From Streptomyces sp. NRRL S-455 (lineage in GTDB: Bacteria > Actinomycetota > Actinomycetes > Streptomycetales > Streptomycetaceae): a stretch of 64,000 nt of DNA. The stretch covers positions 496,001 to 560,000 of the forward strand of contig NZ_JOCT01000004.1 in the NCBI RefSeq assembly GCF_000717875.1, written 5' to 3'. The position numbers and the translations under genes are program-made. Within the stretch, counting starts at the first letter, position 1; every line of letters starts with the position of its first letter. The notes under the pieces are model-generated. The model had not been told where the DNA came from. It did no database searches and worked only from the letters and a program-made list of their open reading frames with translations. Below, piece by piece: positions 10,208-20,532 of this stretch.

Positions 10208-10819
10208 CTACCGCACCAGACCCCACCGGAAGCCGAGCGCCACGGCGTGGGCCCGGTCCGAGGCGCCGAGCTTCTTGAACAGGCGCCGGGCGTGCGTCTT
10301 GACGGTGTCCTCGGAGAGGAACAGCTCGCGGCCGATCTCCGCGTTGGAGCGGCCGTGGCTCATGCCTTCGAGCACCTGGATCTCACGCGCTGTGAGCGTC
10401 GGCGCGGCACCCATCTCGGCCGAGCGCAGCCGTCGCGGGGCGAGCCGCCAGGTCGGGTCGGCCAGGGCCTGCGTCACCGTCGCGCGGAGCTCCGCGCGGG
10501 AGGCGTCCTTGTGCAGATAGCCGCGGGCACCGGCGGCGACCGCGAGGGCCACACCGTCCAGGTCCTCGGCGACGGTGAGCATGATGATGCGCGCACCGGG
10601 GTCGGCGGACAGCAGCCGCCGGACCGTCTCGACGCCGCCCAGGCCGGGCATGCGTACGTCCATCAGAATCAGGTCCGAGCGGTCGGCCCCCCAGCGGCGG
10701 AGGACTTCCTCGCCGTTGGCCGCCGTCGTCACGCGCTCTACGCCGGGCACGGTAGCGACCGCGCGACGGAGCGCCTCTCGGGCAAGCGGGGAGTCGTCGC
10801 AGACGAGGACGGAAGTCAT
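10208..10819 (-). CDS. bldM: Developmental response regulator BldM
   Basis: 203 residues, the known length of BldM. N-terminal receiver domain with acidic pair CDDS, Asp54 in LILMDVRMPG, MLTV and YLHKD. C-terminal LuxR-type helix-turn-helix (TAREIQVLEGMSHGRSNAEIG...SEDTVKTHARRLFKKL). BldM is a transcription factor needed for aerial growth and sporulation. It acts as a homodimer on some promoters and as a heterodimer with WhiI on others, and its receiver is known to work without classical phosphorylation. Transcribed away from whiD across a 380-base intergenic region that carries a BldN-type promoter (10943-10970). Confidence 0.97.
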   Translation of the reverse strand: MTSVLVCDDSPLAREALRRAVATVPGVERVTTAANGEEVLRRWGADRSDLILMDVRMPGLGGVETVRRLLSADPGARIIMLTVAEDLDGVALAVAAGARGYLHKDASRAELRATVTQALADPTWRLAPRRLRSAEMGAAPTLTAREIQVLEGMSHGRSNAEIGRELFLSEDTVKTHARRLFKKLGASDRAHAVALGFRWGLVR

Positions 10820-10942
10820 GACCGCCCTCCGCAGCTGATGCGCGTCACCTTGAGCCTCCAGGCTGGTACGAAATCGTCACCTGTGCGGTCGACCGTCTCG
10901 GACGCCCGTCCGAGCGCTGGTTCCTTCAACCGCCTCGCACTC

Positions 10943-10970
10943 TCAACGACGGTCACTCGAAAGAGTTACG
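10943..10970 (-). promoter_or_regulatory. BldN-type promoter of bldM
   Basis: On the minus strand: CGTAAC, 16-base spacer, CGTTGA. This matches the -35/-10 pattern known for the ECF sigma factor BldN, whose classic target is bldM. It lies about 124 bases upstream of the bldM start, leaving a leader of roughly 115 bases. The AT-rich stretch 11040-11180 beyond it probably holds the whiD promoter and binding sites for developmental regulators; I could not fix individual sites. Confidence 0.8.
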
Positions 10971-11199
10971 GGGTCGGCTGCCATCTTCGGCACTCTACGT
11001 GAGGGGGCGGACACGGTGCAGATATGAACAGCGGGCCCTCGAACTTTCATCACAAGCTATGCCCTATTTAGACCCATTTCTTCGACTTTGCCAGTGTCTA
11101 GAGCTAGATTCGCAATGAGTCATATTTTCATCTCCTTAGATCGCAGTTGCATGGTCGTGGACACCAGATCCGCTCAGAACGGCTACAAGGGGTCACGCA

Positions 11200-11529
11200 A
11201 TGGCAGATTTCTCCCGCCTTCCCGGACCGAACGCGGACCTGTGGGACTGGCAGCTGCTGGCTGCCTGTCGCGGGGTGGACAGCTCACTCTTCTTCCATCC
11301 GGAGGGTGAGCGCGGTGCGGCTCGGAGCGCTCGCGAGAACTCGGCCAAAGAGGTCTGCATGAGGTGCCCGGTACGCGCCGAGTGCGCCGCCCACGCGCTC
11401 GCGGTACGTGAGCCGTACGGCGTGTGGGGCGGGCTGACCGAGGACGAGCGCGAAGAGCTCATGGGACGGGCGCGCAACCGGCTGGTGTCGACGTCGACAT
11501 CCAGCGGGCACGCCGCCTCGAACACCTGA
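11200..11529 (+). CDS. whiD: WhiB-like iron-sulfur regulator WhiD
   Basis: 109 residues. Four cysteines at 23, 53, 56 and 62 (C-X29-C-X2-C-X5-C) ligate a [4Fe-4S] cluster, followed by the Wbl signature GVWGG (74-78) and a basic C-terminal tail (RARNR). Sequence and position beside bldM identify WhiD, required for late stages of spore maturation; Wbl proteins act with sigma region 4. Start ATG 11200 with AAGGGG 8 bases upstream. A stem-loop follows at 11550. In the S. coelicolor protein as I recall it the C-terminal tail differs slightly. Confidence 0.95.
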   Translation: MADFSRLPGPNADLWDWQLLAACRGVDSSLFFHPEGERGAARSARENSAKEVCMRCPVRAECAAHALAVREPYGVWGGLTEDEREELMGRARNRLVSTSTSSGHAASNT

Positions 11530-11549
11530 AGGAACGTTTCTGCTAGAGA

Positions 11550-11575
11550 GGCACGCGCATGCGTGCCGTTGGTTT
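11550..11575 (+). terminator. Terminator of whiD
   Basis: GGCACGC, loop GCAT, GCGTGCC, then GTTGGTTTTT. A 7-bp GC-rich stem followed by a T-rich run, 20 bases after the whiD stop. Confidence 0.75.
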
Positions 11576-11596
11576 TTGGCAGCGGGGCCGCCGGCG

Positions 11597-12493
11597 TCAG
11601 CGGCTCGCTGCCCGCGTCAGCTGGTCGAGTGTCGCCGCCACCGCCGGGACCTGGGCGAGGTCGGGCAGGGTGAGCGCGACGATCTCCCGCCGAACCGCCG
11701 GTTCCAGCGTCACGGTCCGCACGCCCCGCGGCCGGACGGACTCGACGGCCAGCTGGGGCAGGACGGCCACGCCCAGCCCGGCGCCGACCAGGCCGGCGAC
11801 CGCCGGGTAGTCGTCGGTCGCGAAGTCGATGCGGGGGGTGAAGCCGGCCGCCGCGCACACCTCGACCAACTGGCCGCGGCAGCGCGGGCAGCCCGCGATC
11901 CACGGCTCCCGCGCGAGTTCACCGATGGCGACGGACGCCGCGCCCGCGAGCCGGTGCCGTTCCGGCACGAGGGCGACGAGCCGGTCCGACAGCAGCGGCC
12001 GTACGACGAGGTCCTCCCACTCCTCGGCACCCGCCGCCCCCTCGTAGCGGAAGGCGAGAGCCACGTCGCAGTCACCCTCGCGCAGCATGCCGGCCGAGGC
12101 GGGCGGCTCGGCCTCCTCCAGGAAGACGCGGGTGCCGGGGTGGGCGTCGCGCAGGGCGGCGAGGGCCGTCGGCACGAGGGTGGAGCTGCCGCTGGGGAAG
12201 GAGACGAGCCGGACCCGGCCCGCGCGCAGCCCGGCGATGGCGGCGACCTCCTCCTCCGCGGCCGTGAGTCCGGCGAGGATCCCGGCGGCGTGCCGCACCA
12301 GGGCCTCGCCGGCCTGGGTCAGGCGCATCTCACGTCCCGTGCGGATCAGCAGGGGGGTGCCGACGGACGCTTCCAGGGCCTTCATCTGCTGGCTGACGGC
12401 CGGCTGGGTGCAGCCCAGCTCGCGCCCCGCGGCGGAGAAGGAGCCGGTGGCGGCGACGGCGCGCAGGACGCGGAGATGACGAGCTTCGATCAC
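11597..12493 (-). CDS. LysR-family transcriptional regulator
   Basis: 298 residues. N-terminal winged helix-turn-helix (RHLRVLRAVAATGSFSAAG, CTQPAVSQQMKALE) and C-terminal substrate-binding domain typical of LTTRs. Start GTG 12493. It is divergent from the MOSC-domain gene (80-base gap), the usual arrangement for a LysR regulator and its target. The gap contains a short AT-richer stretch (TTTTACCC) where an operator might lie. The inducer is unknown. Confidence 0.88.
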   Translation of the reverse strand: MIEARHLRVLRAVAATGSFSAAGRELGCTQPAVSQQMKALEASVGTPLLIRTGREMRLTQAGEALVRHAAGILAGLTAAEEEVAAIAGLRAGRVRLVSFPSGSSTLVPTALAALRDAHPGTRVFLEEAEPPASAGMLREGDCDVALAFRYEGAAGAEEWEDLVVRPLLSDRLVALVPERHRLAGAASVAIGELAREPWIAGCPRCRGQLVEVCAAAGFTPRIDFATDDYPAVAGLVGAGLGVAVLPQLAVESVRPRGVRTVTLEPAVRREIVALTLPDLAQVPAVAATLDQLTRAASR

Positions 12494-12573
12494 CCTTCGA
12501 GGATAAGCGACCCTTTTACCCTTCTTCGGATAATGCGTCGACGCTTTGGGGGCCGCTGCTCTACCGTGCGGGC

Positions 12574-13242
12574 ATGAGGCTTTTATCGGTGAATCTGGGC
12601 CGTGCCAAGGCTGTGTCGTATACGGACAACCCGGAGGGCGTGACCGGGATCGACAAGCAGCCGGTGGACGGCCCGGTGCGGGTGTCGGCGCCCGGGCCCA
12701 AGGGCGTCGGAGGGAGCGGGCTGGCCGGGGACGCGGTGTGCACGAAGGAGCACCACGGCGGCGATGACCAGGCCGTGTACGTGGTGGCGCGCGAGGATCT
12801 CGACCACTGGGAAGCGGAGCTGGGGCGGCCGCTGGCGAACGGCGCGTTCGGGGAGAACCTCACGACGCGGGGCATCGATGTCTCGGGTGCGTTGATCGGC
12901 GAGCGCTGGCGCATCGGGTCCGGAGTGGTGCTGGAGATCACCAGCGCGCGGATCCCGTGCGCCACTTTCCAGGGTCACATGGGTGAGAAGCGCTGGGTGA
13001 AGCGGTTCACCGCGAAGGGGGCGCCGGGTGCGTACCTGCGGGTGATCGAGCCGGGCGAGATCCGTGCCGGGGACCCGGTCGAGATTCTCCACCGTCCGGA
13101 CCACGAGGTGACGGTGGCCCTGGCGTTCCGGGCGGTGACCACCGAGCGGGAGCTGCAGCCGCGGCTGCTGGCGGCGGGCGCGGCGCTGCATCCGGAGGTG
13201 CGGGAGTGGGCCCGGAAGTACGTGGACAAGTACGGAGGGTGA
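12574..13242 (+). CDS. MOSC domain-containing protein (YiiM-like)
   Basis: 222 residues with the MOSC core: GLAGDAVCTKEHHGGDDQAVYVV, FGENLTTRGID, CATFQGHMGE (with the conserved Cys that in MOSC proteins is proposed to bind sulfur). Relatives in E. coli (YiiM/YcbX) take part in reduction of N-hydroxylated compounds with molybdenum cofactor, so a molybdo-sulfur role is an inference. Divergent from the LysR gene. The following SDR gene is 50 bases downstream in the same direction and may be cotranscribed. Confidence 0.88.
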   Translation: MRLLSVNLGRAKAVSYTDNPEGVTGIDKQPVDGPVRVSAPGPKGVGGSGLAGDAVCTKEHHGGDDQAVYVVAREDLDHWEAELGRPLANGAFGENLTTRGIDVSGALIGERWRIGSGVVLEITSARIPCATFQGHMGEKRWVKRFTAKGAPGAYLRVIEPGEIRAGDPVEILHRPDHEVTVALAFRAVTTERELQPRLLAAGAALHPEVREWARKYVDKYGG

Positions 13243-13292
13243 CGGGCGCTCATGAAACGGACGCATGCAGTCCGGGTCACTAACCTTCTGCC

Positions 13293-14066
13293 ATGACAAC
13301 GGCTCTGATTACGGGATCGACGGCAGGCATCGGGGCCGCGTTCGCGCGGCGACTGGCGGCCGACGGGCACAACCTGGTGCTGGTGGCGCGCGACACCCAG
13401 CGGCTGCGGGAACAGGCGACCGAACTGCACGACCGGCACGGCATCGAGGCGGAGGTGCTGACGGCCGACCTGGCGGAGGACAAGGGCATCGAGACGGTGG
13501 CCGACCGGCTAGGCGACCGCAGGAACCCCGTCGACCTCCTGGTCAACAACGCCGGCTTCGGCAACAAGGGGCGCTATCTCGACGTCCCCATGGCCGACGA
13601 GCTGCGGATGCTGAAGGTGCACTGCGAGGCGGTGCTGCGGCTGACGTCGGCGGCGACCGAGGCGATGCGCGAGCGCGGGCGCGGCGGCGTCGTCAACGTC
13701 GCGTCGGTGGCCGCGTTCGTCCCCCGGGGCACCTACGGCGCGTCCAAGGCCTGGGTCGTGCAGTTCACCCAGGGTGCCGCGCGGGACCTGGCCGGCAGCG
13801 GCGTACGGCTGATGGCGCTGTGCCCCGGTTTCGTGCGCACCGAGTTCCACGAGCGGGCGGGCATGGGCACGGACAACATCCCGGGCTGGATGTGGCTCGA
13901 CGCGGACAAGCTGGTGGCGGCGGCACTGCACGACCTGGCCCGGGGCAAGACGCTGTCCATCCCGGACCCGCGCTACAAGGCGCTGATGGGGGCGACGAAG
14001 CTGGTGCCCCGAGGCATGCTCGGCGCCATCTCGTCGAGGACCGGCCGGAAGTACGGGCCGCAGTAG
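13293..14066 (+). CDS. Short-chain dehydrogenase/reductase
   Basis: 257 residues. NAD(P)-binding motif TGSTAGIGAAFA near the N-terminus, NNAGFG, catalytic Ser (NVASVAAF), and a tyrosine in GTYGASKAW (Y-x-x-x-K), so the SDR catalytic set is complete. Downstream of the MOSC gene on the same strand. Substrate unknown; the closest familiar pattern is the SDR group annotated as ketoacyl reductase-like. Confidence 0.88.
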   Translation: MTTALITGSTAGIGAAFARRLAADGHNLVLVARDTQRLREQATELHDRHGIEAEVLTADLAEDKGIETVADRLGDRRNPVDLLVNNAGFGNKGRYLDVPMADELRMLKVHCEAVLRLTSAATEAMRERGRGGVVNVASVAAFVPRGTYGASKAWVVQFTQGAARDLAGSGVRLMALCPGFVRTEFHERAGMGTDNIPGWMWLDADKLVAAALHDLARGKTLSIPDPRYKALMGATKLVPRGMLGAISSRTGRKYGPQ

Positions 14067-14205
14067 GCAGACCGGTCGGTCCGGCCGCGCGGCGTGCGGC
14101 CGGCTCGCCCGCTCCCCTCCCGGGCCGGAGCCGGGAGGCACCAGGGCGTCCCGCTTGGGATGATGGAGCTGTTCAGCCGGACCCAGGGGGGCCGGAGGCG
14201 AGGCC

Positions 14206-14913
14206 ATGACCTTTGTACAGCTCATCGAATGCAGGACCAGCCGGCTCGACGAGATGAACCGGCTGATGGACAGGTGGGTCGAGCAGACCAAGGGGAAGCG
14301 GACCGCGACGCACAGTGTGGTGGCGACGGACCGTGCCGACGCGTCGCACGTCGTCGAGATCGTGGAGTTCCCGTCGTACGAGGAGGCGATGCGGAACTCC
14401 GGGCTCCCGGAGACCGACCGGATCTTCCGGGAGATGGTCGCGCTCTGCGACGAGGAGCCCGTCTTCACCGATCTGGACGTGGTGCGGGACGAGCAGCTGT
14501 ACGCGGCCACCGCGCGCAGGTTCTTCGAACTCGCGCCCGGTCAGGGCGCGGCGCCGGCGTTCAACGACGTGTTCATCGAGGACTACCACGACCACGACCC
14601 CGCCAACGTGCAGGACGTCATCGGGCTGGACGCGATGCGGCGCGAGGTGGAGGTGTGGCGGGGCGGGTTCGACTTCTCGTTCACCATCGAGGACCAGATC
14701 GCCCAGGAGGACCGGGTGTGCACCCGGTGGACCTGGAAGGGGCACCACAAGGGTGAGTTCCTGGGGATCCCGCCGACCGGGAAGCACGTCACCATGACCG
14801 GGACGACCGTCCACCGGTGCACGCCGGACGGGAAGATCGCCGAGGGCTGGTGGCAGTACGACCGGCTGGGGCTGATGCAGCAGCTCGGGGCGCTCGACCC
14901 GCTGGAGTTGTGA
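14206..14913 (+). CDS. Two-domain protein: ferredoxin-like N-terminus plus SnoaL-like C-terminus
   Basis: 235 residues. The first ~95 residues (FVQLIECRTSRLDEMNRLMD...HVVEIVEFPSYEEAM) look like a dimeric alpha-beta barrel. The rest (FNDVFIEDYHDHDPANVQD...HKGEFLGIPPTGKHVTMTG...GKIAEGWWQYD) is a SnoaL-type NTF2 fold, the fold used by polyketide cyclases and ester cyclases. Which reaction, if any, is catalysed is unknown. Start ATG 14206 with GGAGGCGAGG upstream. Convergent with groEL1, sharing a terminator. Confidence 0.8.
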   Translation: MTFVQLIECRTSRLDEMNRLMDRWVEQTKGKRTATHSVVATDRADASHVVEIVEFPSYEEAMRNSGLPETDRIFREMVALCDEEPVFTDLDVVRDEQLYAATARRFFELAPGQGAAPAFNDVFIEDYHDHDPANVQDVIGLDAMRREVEVWRGGFDFSFTIEDQIAQEDRVCTRWTWKGHHKGEFLGIPPTGKHVTMTGTTVHRCTPDGKIAEGWWQYDRLGLMQQLGALDPLEL

Positions 14914-14937
14914 GGAGCTCACAAGCACCCGAACACG

Positions 14938-14980
14938 GGAGAAGCCCCCGTACCGCACCAGGCGGAACGGGGGCTTCTCC
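14938..14980. terminator. Bidirectional terminator between the SnoaL gene and groEL1
   Basis: GGAGAAGCCCCCGT and ACGGGGGCTTCTCC form a perfect 14-bp stem around a 15-base loop, between convergent genes 25 bases after one stop and 15 bases after the other. Confidence 0.85.
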
Positions 14981-14995
14981 TACGAGGCGGGTGCC

Positions 14996-17045
<2,050 letters not shown>

Positions 17046-17144
17046 GATCCGACCTCCCCCTTCGGAGATCTCACGGGGTTAACTGTCTGAGGTGGCGACC
17101 AGGTGGATCCGTCGTCGCGGGTGCCGGACCTGCCCGTCGCTGTG

Positions 17145-17171
17145 TTGGCACTCTCCAGTGGGGAGTGCCAG
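17145..17171 (-). promoter_or_regulatory. CIRCE element 1 (HrcA operator)
   Basis: TTGGCACTC, 9-base spacer, GAGTGCCAG. Matches the TTAGCACTC-N9-GAGTGCTAA consensus with compensating changes on both arms, so the symmetry is kept. About 100 bases upstream of groES. Confidence 0.85.
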
Positions 17172-17191
17172 AGCCGAGACTATGACCGTGA

Positions 17192-17218
17192 TTAGCACTC
17201 GGTCAAGCGGACTGCTAA
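17192..17218 (-). promoter_or_regulatory. CIRCE element 2 (HrcA operator)
   Basis: TTAGCACTC, 9-base spacer, GACTGCTAA. A perfect left arm and one mismatch in the right arm. Its start is 47 bases from that of the first copy. Confidence 0.88.
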
Positions 17219-17259
17219 TTGCCGGCGGCGCGTCGGCCGGGAGTCCGTGTCCGCGTACG

Positions 17260-17997
17260 TCAGAGGTGGTCCTCCAGGCGCCCTACGCGCAGCCCGCGCT
17301 CCTCGATCTCGCGCAGCAGCCGGGCCGTCCGTTCGGTCAGCGTCAGGGGCGTGAAGCCGTCCGACGGTACGGAGACGATGTCACCCGGTCGGAGGGCCGG
17401 TGCGCCGCGTGTGTAGGTGAGGTCGCCGTCGGCTCCCAGGGACGCCCGCCAGAGGACGACCGCCGTGATGCCGCAGTCGGCGGCGGCGCTCAGGGTCGTC
17501 GTGTCGTACGTGCCGTGGGGCGGGCGGAGGAGGTGGGGGCGGATGCCGAAGCGGGAGCGCAGTCCGTGCTGCTGGCCGCAGATCTCGGCGCGCTGGCCGG
17601 CGTAGGGCAGGCCCCTCAGGGCGGGATGGTTGAGGGTGTGGTTCTGGATCGACGCGCCGACCGCGCGGAGCCGGGCGAAGTGGCCGTAGCCGGGTCCTGC
17701 GACGGTGTCCGTGAGGAACAGGCTGACCGGAAGCCGCCGCTCGCGGACGAGGGCGGCGAAGCGGGGGTCGCGTCCGGCGCCGTCGTCGTAGGTCAGGAAG
17801 ACGACCCGGTCGCGGGTGGGGACGTGGTCCACGACGGGCGGGAGGCTGTCCCGGTGCGGGGTCCGGGCGTGGCTCGAGGCGGGCGTCGGGGACCGGCCCC
17901 GGCTGTCCGGCTCCGCCCGCCGCCCGTCCGCCCCGGCGCAACCGGCCAGCAGGATCACTCCCGCGCACGCCACGACGGCGGCCGGCCACCGCCTCAC
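17260..17997 (-). CDS. Polysaccharide deacetylase lipoprotein (downstream copy)
   Basis: 245 residues. Signal peptide with lipobox (VVACAGVILLAGC), so anchored outside the cytoplasmic membrane. NodB-type metal hydrolase motifs: FLTYDDG (Asp pair), NHTLNHP, and LRPPHGTYD. Expected to remove N-acetyl groups from a cell-wall or extracellular glycan. Start GTG 17997 overlaps the stop of the upstream paralogue by GTGA, with GGAGG about 8 bases before it, so the two are translationally coupled. The longer frame to 18087 lies inside the upstream gene and is not used. Confidence 0.88.
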   Translation of the reverse strand: MRRWPAAVVACAGVILLAGCAGADGRRAEPDSRGRSPTPASSHARTPHRDSLPPVVDHVPTRDRVVFLTYDDGAGRDPRFAALVRERRLPVSLFLTDTVAGPGYGHFARLRAVGASIQNHTLNHPALRGLPYAGQRAEICGQQHGLRSRFGIRPHLLRPPHGTYDTTTLSAAADCGITAVVLWRASLGADGDLTYTRGAPALRPGDIVSVPSDGFTPLTLTERTARLLREIEERGLRVGRLEDHL

Positions 17998-18914
17998 AGG
18001 TAGTCCTCCAGCCGCCCCACCGCGTACCCCTCGGCCGTGACCTTGTTCAGGAAGCGGCGGATCATGTCCGGCATCGTGCCCTTCCACTCGTCACGGCCCC
18101 GGAAGTGGGTGAGGACGATGTCGCCCGGACGCAGTTCGCGGTCCCCCTCGCGGTACTCCCAGTGGTCGGCGAAGACCTCCTCGTTCCAGAGGGGCACGTA
18201 CTCGATGCCGCAGGACTTGGCGGCGCGCAGGGTCGCCCTGTCGTAGCTGCCGTAGGGCGGGCGGAAGAGGGTGGGGCGGGTGCCGTAGCGCCTCTCGAGG
18301 AATCGCTGCATGCCGCAGATCTCGCGCCTCTGCGCGCGGTACGACAGGTTCGGCAGGTAGCGGTGGCGGAGGGTGTGGTTGTTCAGGACCACTCCGCGGT
18401 CGTGCATCCTCGCGAAGTAGCGGTGGTCGTCCTTGACCAGGTAGCCGCTGAGGAAGGCGCTGTAGGGGACCTTCAGGTCGCTCATCATCCGCAGGAACGC
18501 GGGGTCCTTCTCGGCGCCGTCGTCGATGGTCAGGAAGACGACCTTGTCCCGGGTGGGGACCGTGGTGAAGACGGGCGGGAGGCCCAGTCTCCGGTGACCG
18601 TCCACCTCGAAGCCCTCGCGGGTCTTGATCCTCCGCTTCTTCGCGGGGGCCGGCGGGGCGGTGAGCGGGACCTTCCTCAGCCCCCAGTGGCGCGCGGCGG
18701 CGACCCGGGCGGCGTGCGCGGCGCGCAGCCTGGAGGCGTAGGAGTCGAGCGCGCGGGCCGCGGGCGCGTCGAGGGGCTGCTGGCCGCCGGCCGGGGTGAC
18801 CCGGTCACCGCCCTCCGTGCAGCCCGAGGCGATGGCGGCGAGGGCGAGCACGGCCACGCCGATCCATACACCGCCCGATGCCCGGCTTTTGTCATTTTGT
18901 ACGACTGCTCGCAT
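17994..18914 (-). CDS. Polysaccharide deacetylase lipoprotein (upstream copy)
   Basis: 306 residues. Lipoprotein signal (GVAVLALAAIASGC), then a linker and a NodB domain with FLTIDDG, NNHTLRH and FRPPYGSYD, complete for metal binding and catalysis. Paralogue of the following gene, with the same PTRDKVVFLT entry into the domain; the pair arose by duplication. Start ATG 18914 with GAGGA upstream. The open frame extends to 19244 but that part overlaps the divergent methyltransferase and lacks a ribosome site. Confidence 0.9.
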   Translation of the reverse strand: MRAVVQNDKSRASGGVWIGVAVLALAAIASGCTEGGDRVTPAGGQQPLDAPAARALDSYASRLRAAHAARVAAARHWGLRKVPLTAPPAPAKKRRIKTREGFEVDGHRRLGLPPVFTTVPTRDKVVFLTIDDGAEKDPAFLRMMSDLKVPYSAFLSGYLVKDDHRYFARMHDRGVVLNNHTLRHRYLPNLSYRAQRREICGMQRFLERRYGTRPTLFRPPYGSYDRATLRAAKSCGIEYVPLWNEEVFADHWEYREGDRELRPGDIVLTHFRGRDEWKGTMPDMIRRFLNKVTAEGYAVGRLEDYL

Positions 18915-19032
18915 GGTGCCGGATCCTCGCAGCCGACCGTCCCGGATCCGCCCCGACACCGCGGCCGACGGCACACCGTCCACCGAGTGGCCCACACACC
19001 GCCCTCCGGACGCCGTGGCCGACAATGAACCC

Positions 19033-20232
19033 GTGAACGACCTCGCTCTCCTCCTCACCTCCGAAGGCCGTGCCCTCCTCGATGAGGTGCGGGACACCGA
19101 CCCGGCGCGGGAGCTGGCCGTCGCGACCCGGTTGCGCCGTGAGCACCCCGCCGAGCTGGTGTCGGCGGCACTGGGCCAGGCGCGGTTGCGGCAGCGGGCG
19201 GTGGTGAAGTTCGGGGCCGAGGACGCGGAGCGGATGTTCTTCACGCCGAACGGGGTGGAGCAGTCGACCCGGGCGAGCGTGGCGGCCTACCGGGCGCGGC
19301 GGTTCGCGGAGCTGGGCGTGACCTCGGTCGCCGACCTGTGCTGCGGCATCGGGGGTGACGCGATCGCGCTGGCCCGTGCCGGGATCCGGGTGCTGGCCGT
19401 GGACCGGGACCCGCTGACGGCCGCGGCGGCGCGGGCGAACGCCGACGCGCTGGGGCTGGCCGGCCTGATCGAGGTGCGGGAGGCGGATGTCACGGAGGTG
19501 GACACGGCCGGGTACGACGCCGTGTTCGTCGATCCCGCCAGGCGCGGCGGCCGGGGCCGGATCTTCGACCCGGAGGCGTATTCACCGCCCCTGTCCTGGG
19601 CGGTGTCCGCCGCCCGCCGCGCCCCCCGGGCCGCCGCGTTGAAGATCGCCCCCGGCGTCCCGCACGAGGCGGTCCCCGAGGACGCCGAGGCCGAGTGGAT
19701 CTCCGACGGCGGTGACGTGAAGGAGGCGGTGCTGTGGTTCGGCACCGAGCCGGGGGCGGTGCGGGCCACCCTGCTGCCGGGTCCCCGCACCCTGCTCTCC
19801 CGGGGCTTGCCCGACCCGGACGTCCGTCCGCCCGGCCGTTACCTGTACGAGCCCGACGGCGCCGTCATCCGCGCCCACCTGGTCGCCGAGGTCGCCCGTG
19901 AACTCGACGGCGGCCTCCTGGACGCGACCATCGCGTACGTCACCTCCGACGCCCTGCGTCCGACCCCGTACGCCACCGCCTACGAGATCACCGACCACCT
20001 CCCCTTCAACGTCAAGAAACTGAAGGCGCTGTTGCGGGAGCGCGAGGTCGGCAACCTCACCGTGAAGAAGCGGGGCTCGGCGGTCGAGCCGGAGGAACTC
20101 CGCAAGAAGGTCAAACCGCAGGGCCCGCACGCGGCCACGGTGTTCCTGACGCGGGTCGCGGGAGCACCGGCGATGCTCATCGGGCACCCCTGCGCGGGCC
20201 GGCGCGGCGACTCCCACAGCTCCCGGATCTGA
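19033..20232 (+). CDS. Class I SAM-dependent methyltransferase-like protein
   Basis: 399 residues. SAM-binding motif ADLCCGIGGDAIALA, acidic end of beta-2 (VLAVDRD) and a VFVDPARR motif in the position of the nucleic-acid methyltransferase NPPY loop. The C-terminal part (ITDHLPFNVKKLKALLRER, NLTVKKRGSAVEPEELRKK) resembles the THUMP-like domain found after such methyltransferases, suggesting an RNA substrate. Starts GTG 19033 or GTG 19015, neither with a good ribosome site; a leaderless or weakly translated start is possible. Divergent from the deacetylase pair. Confidence 0.85.
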   Translation: MNDLALLLTSEGRALLDEVRDTDPARELAVATRLRREHPAELVSAALGQARLRQRAVVKFGAEDAERMFFTPNGVEQSTRASVAAYRARRFAELGVTSVADLCCGIGGDAIALARAGIRVLAVDRDPLTAAAARANADALGLAGLIEVREADVTEVDTAGYDAVFVDPARRGGRGRIFDPEAYSPPLSWAVSAARRAPRAAALKIAPGVPHEAVPEDAEAEWISDGGDVKEAVLWFGTEPGAVRATLLPGPRTLLSRGLPDPDVRPPGRYLYEPDGAVIRAHLVAEVARELDGGLLDATIAYVTSDALRPTPYATAYEITDHLPFNVKKLKALLREREVGNLTVKKRGSAVEPEELRKKVKPQGPHAATVFLTRVAGAPAMLIGHPCAGRRGDSHSSRI

Positions 20233-20532
20233 GGCTCCTCGGTCACCACCCGGTCGGGATCGAGCCGTCTGTTCGGCGATGGAGTCGGGAGTCCAGGCCG
20301 GTGTCGCTGGTGCCCATGAGCTCGCCCTTGGCCTCGGCGAGGTCACGCAGCGGGCGTGGCGGCCTGCGACGCGGGAGCCGCGGTCGGCAGGAACCGGCCG
20401 CCACGGCTCCGGCCGGCAAGGATGCGGACCAGCCCGACCTCAAGGATCTCATTGCGGCCCATCCGAAACTTTCGGCAGTGCAGCCGATGGCTTCGATGGA
20501 GTGCGGAGACACCCGCCCCACCCGTCAGTACG
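20233..20532. other. Gene-free interval between methyltransferase and LacI gene
   Basis: 300 bases between convergent genes. No frame here has a convincing start or a recognisable product, and I see no strong stem-loop. It may hold remnants of lost coding sequence. Confidence 0.35.

Noticed and set aside
9777..10226. 149-codon minus-strand frame between bldM and the sigma gene
   Set aside because: No ribosome site, low-complexity Gly/Arg product, overlaps the starts of its neighbours.
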